DNA of 64,000 bases from Stemphylium vesicarium (Eukaryota; Ascomycota; Dothideomycetes; Pleosporales; Pleosporaceae): positions 62,001 to 126,000 of the forward strand of contig QXCR01000066.1 of assembly GCA_004380135.1 (NCBI GenBank). The letters run 5' to 3'. Position numbers and translations under genes: made by a program. Positions 58,457 through 64,000 of this stretch are shown piece after piece (positions within the stretch are counted from its first letter, which is position 1; each line of letters opens with the position of its first letter). The notes under the pieces were generated by a model that made no database searches, was not told the origin of the DNA, and saw only the letters and a program-made list of their open reading frames with translations.

Positions 58457-59718
58457 CTATTTTCTTTGGTACCTAGTCATTCTACCCTCCATATCCATGC
58501 ATTCTTGCAACCTTTCAAGCATTGAATTAGTCCGATCGTTAATGAAACTTTGTGAGATGTTCTGCAAGTCCTCTAGGGCTAATTCCCTCGTCTCAAACTC
58601 GTCACAATGTGGATACTTTTTAAGATATTCCTTCATTACTTGCCAGCAGTTTTCTATAGGTGAAAGATCAAGACTATTAGGTGAATTAAAGTAGAAATCC
58701 AGATTGTTATCCCGTTTCCAACGAGCTACAAGGTTCCCTTGACTGCCTCCGCCATGGCTGTTATCGTTGTCTTCTTCCAGGATGAAGGGGGGGTCGTTTT
58801 GGAGACATTTCTTCACCACAGGCTCGAGGATTTGGTCCCTGTAAGTACTCAATGAGAGCTTGCCATTGCGGTTGCCAGCGAACTTGTAAAAGATAAGGTT
58901 TGACTTGAAGTTGTAGCCACAAGCTCCCCAAATGTGGCAGGTTTCCCAATCTTTCTCGTCATCCCGATTGAGTTGTTCTTGAATACAATCGCCACAATAG
59001 CGTTCACCAGGCCTTCGAATAATGCGGAGCTTCCCCTGAGGACCTACACAGCAGTTTATCTCGTCAGAAAAGCGTACGTGATGCCAGTCCTAAGGCTTAG
59101 GCTTTAGTGAAAGAAGCGTTTCGGCGTGCTTCACCCAAACTTTTGCACATCTTTGAGATACCCAGAGTTGGCAACAATCAATCAAATCAATCAAGTTTGC
59201 TTGACACAGACCACCGTCTGATCTGTGCCAAGTGTGCACGGACACTAGGATGGTCTGTCTCAAGCAAACTTGATTGATTTGATTGATTGTTGCCAACTCT
59301 GGAGATACCCACCCCTTAGTACAAGCCACACATTTGTGATAGTTAAGAGAGCCAAGAGCACGTTGTAGGGTTCTTTCAGACACTCCAAAACCGAGTTCTT
59401 GAGCAAGTTGTGCCCAAGAAAGTACTCTTGCATCCCATCCAACATCTTGAAGGAATCTGTCAGCTTCCCAGAGCTGCGCAGGGCTCAAAAGGAGCTTCCT
59501 GCCTCTTCTTTCTGGAGAAGTTTGACGATTGTGATGCCTTCGAGTGCTTTCAGCGTCTTTGTCCTTTAATATTGCCCATCCGTGTTGCTTGCTGACGCTG
59601 TAGAAGCTCAACAAGTCGGTGTGAAAGTATGGGATGCCCTTTGCGTCATGTACTCCGCCGCACCTCTTATCTTCGCCTCTCTTGGGGTGTTGAGGTCAGG
59701 AACTGCGCTTCTGGGCAT
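58457..59718 (-). pseudogene. Tc1/mariner-type DDE transposase, degenerate
   Basis: The start ATG at 59718 reads MPRSAVPDLNTPREAKIRG, a typical opening of this fungal transposase group. A one-base loss near 59644-59650 shifts it to the frame of AKGIPYFHTDLLSFYSVSKQ. That frame continues to 58457 but is broken by TAG at 59090-59092 (PKP, stop, DWHHVRFSDE). DDE residues are recognisable: RFSDE, EEDNDNSHG and DLSPIENCW. A MITE is inserted in frame at 59163-59301. The total is about 370 codons without the MITE, close to the family length. It cannot encode active enzyme as it stands. Terminal inverted repeats of the parent element were not found, so the element's outer borders are undefined. Confidence 0.85.
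59155..59309. mobile_element. 139-bp hAT-type MITE nested in the transposase, with 8-bp target duplication
   Basis: The element at 59163-59301 has 51-bp terminal inverted repeats (59163-59213 and 59251-59301) differing at one position, around a 37-bp centre. It is flanked by GAGATACC at 59155-59162 and 59302-59309. The 8-bp duplication and CAGAGTTGGC terminus fit the hAT superfamily. Removing the element plus one duplication (147 bp) restores KGWVSQRCAKVWVKHAE in the transposase, which proves the insertion site. Confidence 0.93.
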
Positions 59719-60231
59719 GACGAAGAAGGTGCGCGCAAAAAAAAATTGAGGTATGTAGTGTGGTTGTTGAGTTATTGGGCGTCGCGATAGTTGAGTTTCT
59801 GAGATCGTCATCTCGATGTGGTGGGGCCCTCGGGGAGCCTCTCGCGTGCGTTTCCGCAAGGCAAGTGGGGCAGATACGCATACGCATACGCTCCGTATGT
59901 AGTGGAGCCGACTAGACCCAAAACGGCTCCTAGTGGCGCAGTCTACGTTGAGAGCGGCCATAACTACCCCGATTGTTCGAGGCGGCGCCGAAAAGTAAAG
60001 AACGAGCTTCACGAAAGATACGCATACGCACTTGGGACCATGGCAATAAAAGGCGTGGCTGGCGCACGTACGCGTGGAGCTATGGATACTTGCCGCATAC
60101 ATAGGTAGCTGATTAAATCTACATTCCTGACCTTCAGTGTAAATAAGACTACCTATTCTTCCTGAGTCCTTCTTCCGCGACGGGGAATTTCCTTGGACTA
60201 CTAAGATAACACAATCTCGATTTCCGGGACC
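59719..60231. other. Intergenic
   Basis: Contains GATACGCATACGC-type short repeats at 59873-59891 and 60019-60031, and the leader of the RTA1-domain gene. No gene is seen. Confidence 0.5.
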
Positions 60232-61250
60232 ATGGCCGGGGACAGTGTCGACTTCAAGCTCTACCGCTACAACCCCTCGCTAGCAGCGGCGATCATCTTC
60301 ATCGTCCTGTTCTTCACCGTGACAGCCCTGCACTTCTACCAAATATTGCGCACTCGGACCTGGATCTTTATTCCGTTCGTCGTTGGAGGTGTCTGTACGT
60401 ACTCAGCTTCATCGAGTATTGAGCAACAACGATCTAACAAGGTTGCGCAGTTGAAGTCATTGGATACATAGGCGTAAGTATTGCCGAACACACTGCGACT
60501 AGAACACGAGTGCTAATTTATTCCTAGCGAGCGATATCAGCCCAAGAGTCACCATACTGGTCCGTCCCGGTGTACTCAGTACAAACCATCTTGATCCTTA
60601 TCGCCCCTGCTCTCTTCGCTGCGAGTATCTACATGATGCTTGGCCGTATCATCCTCATCACGGACGGAGAATCGCATTCGGTCATCTCTAAGAAGTGGCT
60701 TACCAAAATATTCGTGACGGGAGATGTCATATCCTTCATGATGCAGGGTGCTGGTGAGCCTCAACTCCGTCCTAGCTCGTATCCTGAAACTGTCGGCTGA
60801 CGCATACATACAGGTGGTGGAATCATGGCCAGCGGTACGATCGACGCGATGCACACGGGAGAAAATATCATAATCGCGGGCCTCGTAGTGCAGCTTCTCT
60901 TCTTCGGCTTCTTCATCATCACAGGAATCCTTTTCCACGCTCGCCTCATCCGCACGCCGACGCAGAAACTATACTCAAACGATCTGCCATGGGAGAGGCA
61001 ACTGTACACCCTCTATGGCGCTAGCTTGCTGATATTGATTCGTTGTGTTTTTCGGCTCATCGAATATGCGCAGGGCAATGACGGATACCTGATATCGCAC
61101 GAAGTTTTCCTATACATCTTCGATTCGCTAATCATGATGGCCATGATGGCGCTCATGGCTTGGATACATCCAAGTGAGATTACGGCGCTGCTCAAAGATA
61201 ACAAGAGGCGGGTAATACATAGAGGTGTTTCCGTTTATTCACTCCGTTGA
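60232..61250 (+). CDS. RTA1-domain seven-transmembrane protein
   Basis: Exons 60232-60394, 60451-60473, 60528-60753 and 60814-61250 give 282 residues. A 23-bp second exon (FEVIGYIG) is needed to complete the conserved VGGVFEVIGYIGR segment after TM2. Seven hydrophobic segments are visible. The family phrases LIAPALFAASIYMMLGR, VFVTGD-like (IFVTGDVISFMMQGAGGG) and FRLIEYAQGNDGYLISHE match the RTA1/RTM1/Rsb1 family of fungal lipid-translocating or resistance proteins. The C-terminus is short and basic (KRRVIHRG). Family members sit in the plasma membrane and confer tolerance to toxic lipids, sphingoid bases or azole/7-aminocholesterol; the specific substrate here is unknown. Confidence 0.92.
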
Positions 61251-62262
61251 ATCGCGATGGATGGTTCAGCTGAACAAGGATTGTCATGAGTTATGACAGA
61301 AGGGCCCGCGAAAGCTGGGGTGCTTTTCGATGCAATTAAGGAATGCGCTTGTTATGCCAGTTCGTTTGTCCTATGTGTCTGTAGTATACAGCCTCTTCCA
61401 ACATGATTTATAGTGTACGTACCAAATGTTGTTTTCCGTTCTTCTACTGCACAATTCTTCGACCCCATCTGCGTGCCTTCCTCGCAGCAGCCACAGCCCC
61501 GCACGACACAGCGTCAACTCAACACTTAGCTTCCTTACAGATACCTTTCGCATCTATAACCCGACCACATATTGATACTCCGGGCGACGTGTCGATCTGC
61601 TCATTGCATCAGAAGCCATGGCAAAGCGCATGTCGAAGCGCAGCTGCACATTTCTGGTTACCTGCTGCTTCCCCTGGTATGCGCTACGCTTAGTGGTTGC
61701 TACGTGTGGTTGGTTGGTTCTTTCCTCCCGCAGTTAAGCCGCGAGATGGAGGCAAGCACAGGGCTTGCGAGTCTGGGTGTTTAACGTACACAAAGTATAC
61801 TCGCCAGAACAGAACCGATGTGAGGTATAAACTACGGGGTTACGCATCTTGATCAATTAACGAACCAAAATACCTCAATACACACGATGACGAACCTGCT
61901 GGTTGATGGCAAACTGGCCTCGCTTGCTGGAAGCACATTCTATCCCTGATCGTTGTTGGCTTCAAGGCCGGAGGCTAAAGCCTTTCTTACTCGCAGTGGA
62001 GTTGCGCTGAGGTCAAGTTGGAAGGGAACAGATGTATAGATAGACTGGTTCAAGGAATGCATCAAAGCAAAGGCTGAAGGATTGATAGGTGGTTGACAAA
62101 TCGTCAAATAATGTATTAAGATATGTGTACATTTCCATCATGGGACTCCCCTTCATATCAGAACACCGACCTTTTATTGGGCATTCAAAAATCCTCCTCT
62201 GCTATCTATCTGACATTGTGTTGATTGGATATACGCTCATAATCGTAAAGAGGATTGGCTTT
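61251..62262. other. Intergenic
   Basis: A 1-kb spacer between convergent genes. Open frames here are short and low-complexity; nothing is supported. Confidence 0.5.
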
Positions 62263-62884
62263 TTACAACAGACCAAGGGCGGCGATACCGAAGGCACCGA
62301 GACCAAGAGCGGCACCGGCAGTCTTCATGGGAGCAGCAGGGTTACTGGTGTTGCTGTCGTCATCGTTGTCGTTGTCATCGCCGGTGGGCATAACGGTGGC
62401 GGTGCTGACGACGGTGTCAGTGTTGGTGTTGGTAACAGTGTTGGTGTCAGTGTTGGTGACGGTGTTGGTGTCGGTGACGCTGACGGTCTCAGTTGCGAGA
62501 GAGGGGTTGTAGGTGGTGGTGACGTAGTTGCAGTCAGTCAACAGGCGGTAGGAGTCGTCGTTGTCGGAGTCATTGTCGTTGTTATTGCCGTTGTATTGCC
62601 TGACGCAGGCCTGGCAATTCGGGATGAGGACATTGGCCCTGTTGGCAGTGCAGATGCACTGGAGGACTTCAGAAGAGTCGTCGTCTAAAGAATATTAAGA
62701 TGTGATCTTTCCAAGTCACACGGTTCAACTTACTGCTGTCGTTCTTGCAGCCGTTGGTGATGGATCCAACCTGGGCGCATACATCGGTGCACTCAGCGGG
62801 GATGTTGCTGAAATCGAAGTCGGTGTCCTGGGCAGCAGCAATAGCCGCGAGGCCGGAGAGGAAAGCGATCTTGGAGAAAAGCAT
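62263..62884 (-). CDS. GPI-anchored secreted cysteine-containing protein
   Basis: Exons 62884-62734 and 62684-62263 (49-bp intron, GTAAGT..TAG) give 190 residues. The N-terminus MLFSKIAFLSGLAAIAAAQ is a signal peptide. The mature part has eight cysteines in ECTDVC, NGCK, CICTANRANVLIPNCQAC and TDCNY, reminiscent of but not a clean match to CFEM. A Thr/Asn/Val-rich repeat stretch (TDTNTVTNTDTNTVTNTNTD) follows, then an acidic Asn/Asp linker. A C-terminal hydrophobic tail (AGAALGLGAFGIAALGLL) after small residues fits a GPI-attachment signal. It is probably a cell-wall or plasma-membrane surface protein with O-glycosylated repeats. No enzymatic motif is present. Confidence 0.8.
62401..62490. 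repeat. GTTGGTGTCAGT-type minisatellite in the GPI protein gene
   Basis: Imperfect tandem units of 9-18 bp encode the Thr-Asn-Val repeat. Such coding repeats commonly change length between strains. Confidence 0.7.
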
Positions 62885-63007
62885 CTTGAGTAGTTAAACT
62901 TTTACTTCTTGGGAAAGTGAGTGTAGATGGGATTGAAGTGATTGTTGATGTGGAAAGTGTGGATTGGATGTGATGATGGACTTTCTAGATGTCGAGCACT
63001 GCGATTC

Positions 63008-63220
63008 TTATACAAAAACTTGCCCTTCACCATACCCGCCACGCCCCATCCATACTGACTGGACTGCGATCGTGTACCAAAACAAGCAGCCGTCGTATCC
63101 GGGTCCGCCCATGCACTTGCTCGAACGTGTATACACCGTCAGGTTTGGCGCTGCGGTTGCTTGTTCGGCCAAGCATATGACCACGCCCAGAGTGGAAAGG
63201 GCCGAATGAAAGCGTGACAT
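63008..63220 (-). CDS. Candidate small secreted protein
   Basis: ATG 63220 begins MSRFHSALSTLGVVICLAEQATA, a good signal peptide. A 47-residue mature part follows with two cysteines, aromatic residues and a Gly-rich end. It is 70 residues with no intron. It lies 0.1 kb upstream of, and on the same strand as, the GPI protein gene. No homology is recognised. Short length makes chance occurrence possible. Confidence 0.4.
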   Translation of the reverse strand: MSRFHSALSTLGVVICLAEQATAAPNLTVYTRSSKCMGGPGYDGCLFWYTIAVQSVWMGRGGYGEGQVFV

Positions 63221-63639
63221 CACATCGCCTACGCGCCCTCCCATTATATAGATTGGATACCAGCCATGAACGTACCTGACGGGTGCCAAGAACGATAAAC
63301 TAGGTTGAGACTTGCTAGAGCGAAAGTTGAAGCAACGGAAAGTACCCGAGCTACTGTCATTGGTGCTTGGCGCCAGCCATGGAGCGAGCCGAACAACCGA
63401 GCGACCATGACGATCCAAGAGCTTATTTGGCATGCTCCAGAACGTGCCGACCGGTAGTGCGGAGAAAAAAACTGGGGAAGTTCCGTTATGCAATTCACAA
63501 ATTGCTATCAGGCGATGCAATGGCAAAATTCGGCAGCTCCGTACCGTTGATGTTCATATTCGCGCTCTGACGTAGCCGTAGATGCACGTTCGGCACACTG
63601 CGTGATGGAAGAATGCGTTGTCTCGGTACCATTCAATCG

Positions 63640-64000
63640 TCAAAAGAAGGAGTGCGCGGCCTGGCTGTCGACGTCAAGCTCGTTGAGGAACCAGAAGTCG
63701 TCAAACATCCACTCAGACGCGTCGCCGAGGTCGAAGGCATCAAGGCGCAACCCAGCGTTGGCAAAGGTCTCCGATGATAGGAGCGTAGTGGAAAGATCTG
63801 GCTGGCCATCGACTTGCTTGGCCGCCAGAGGCGAATCTTCAAGCAGAACCTGGTCCATGTGTAAATATGACAGCACGCTGTGAGCCGCGGTTGACAAACC
63901 TCATTGGCGGTAGCTTCTCTACTGGTATCTCGGAGTGACAGCATCTTGTACAGCAAGCGGGAGACACGATCAATCGCTTGAAGTTTAATGGCATCATGTT
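63640..64000 (-). CDS. C-terminal part of an unidentified gene (possibly a transcription factor)
   Basis: The minus-strand frame entering at the window edge reads AIKLQAIDRVSRLLYKMLSL and RDTSREATANE. After a one-base shift in a short T run (63895-63897) it continues LSTAAHSVLSYLHMDQVLLED and ends with an acidic, aromatic tail (ASEWMFDDFWFLNEL) at TGA 63640-63642. The shift could be a one-base loss or an unrecognised splice. A helical segment followed by an acidic hydrophobic tail is common at the ends of Zn(II)2Cys6 regulators, but no DNA-binding domain is visible within the window. Confidence 0.45.

Noticed and set aside
62089..62688. 199-codon Val/Gly-rich plus-strand frame
   Set aside because: Antisense shadow of the GPI-anchored protein's repeat region.

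Overview
The window is nuclear DNA of a filamentous ascomycete, probably a dothideomycete. The evidence is many 45-80 bp GT-AG introns with fungal branch points, and clear homologues of ascomycete HSF1, PIN4, GSK-3, YPK9, CBP80, RTA1-domain and Zn(II)2Cys6 proteins. It also carries a fungal NACHT / zinc-finger protein, a peroxygenase and a decayed Tc1/mariner-type transposase. The class-level assignment is an inference from gene content; no rRNA, tRNA or other marker was found.

Region 1 (1-32.1 kb) is conserved core genome. In order it holds: the 3' end of a GYF-domain (Lin1/CD2BP2-like) gene; an RRM+R3H protein (PIN4-like); heat-shock factor HSF1; a small decayed coiled-coil locus (9.3-10.9 kb); a P5B-type ATPase (YPK9-like); a broken hypothetical gene (16.1-17.3 kb); about 5.5 kb of gene-poor DNA; GSK-3; the large nuclear cap-binding subunit; and a NIPA-type transporter. 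All recognised housekeeping genes here are intact.

Region 2 (32.1-46.7 kb) is accessory. A 1-kb stretch with a dispersed short repeat precedes a compact four-gene set: Zn(II)2Cys6 regulator (+), SDR (-), type I Baeyer-Villiger monooxygenase (-) and sugar-porter-type MFS transporter (+). A 20-bp near-identical element lies 164 and 165 bp upstream of the monooxygenase and SDR start codons, in the same orientation relative to each gene. It is the best candidate for a pathway-specific operator in the window. A disrupted hypothetical gene, a small acidic protein gene and a secreted heme-thiolate peroxygenase follow.

Region 3 (46.7-60.1 kb) looks like an innate-immunity / genome-defence type island in decay. 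It has an ankyrin protein with an NLR-type N-terminus but no NTPase, a NACHT ATPase with four C2H2 zinc fingers (one premature stop, one probable frameshift), a SNF2/RING helicase that has lost helicase motif VI, and a Tc1/mariner-type transposase broken by a stop, a frameshift and a nested 139-bp hAT-type MITE.

Region 4 (60.1-64 kb) has an RTA1-domain membrane protein, a GPI-anchored cysteine-containing secreted protein, a possible small secreted protein and the C-terminal part of an unidentified gene.

Across regions 1-4 the accessory genes share one pattern. They carry in-frame TAA/TAG stops, each explicable by a single CpA-to-TpA change, and one-base losses, mostly in A/T runs. About 20 kb of core, cluster and other intact coding sequence shows neither. 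This suggests RIP-like or relaxed decay rather than random sequencing error.
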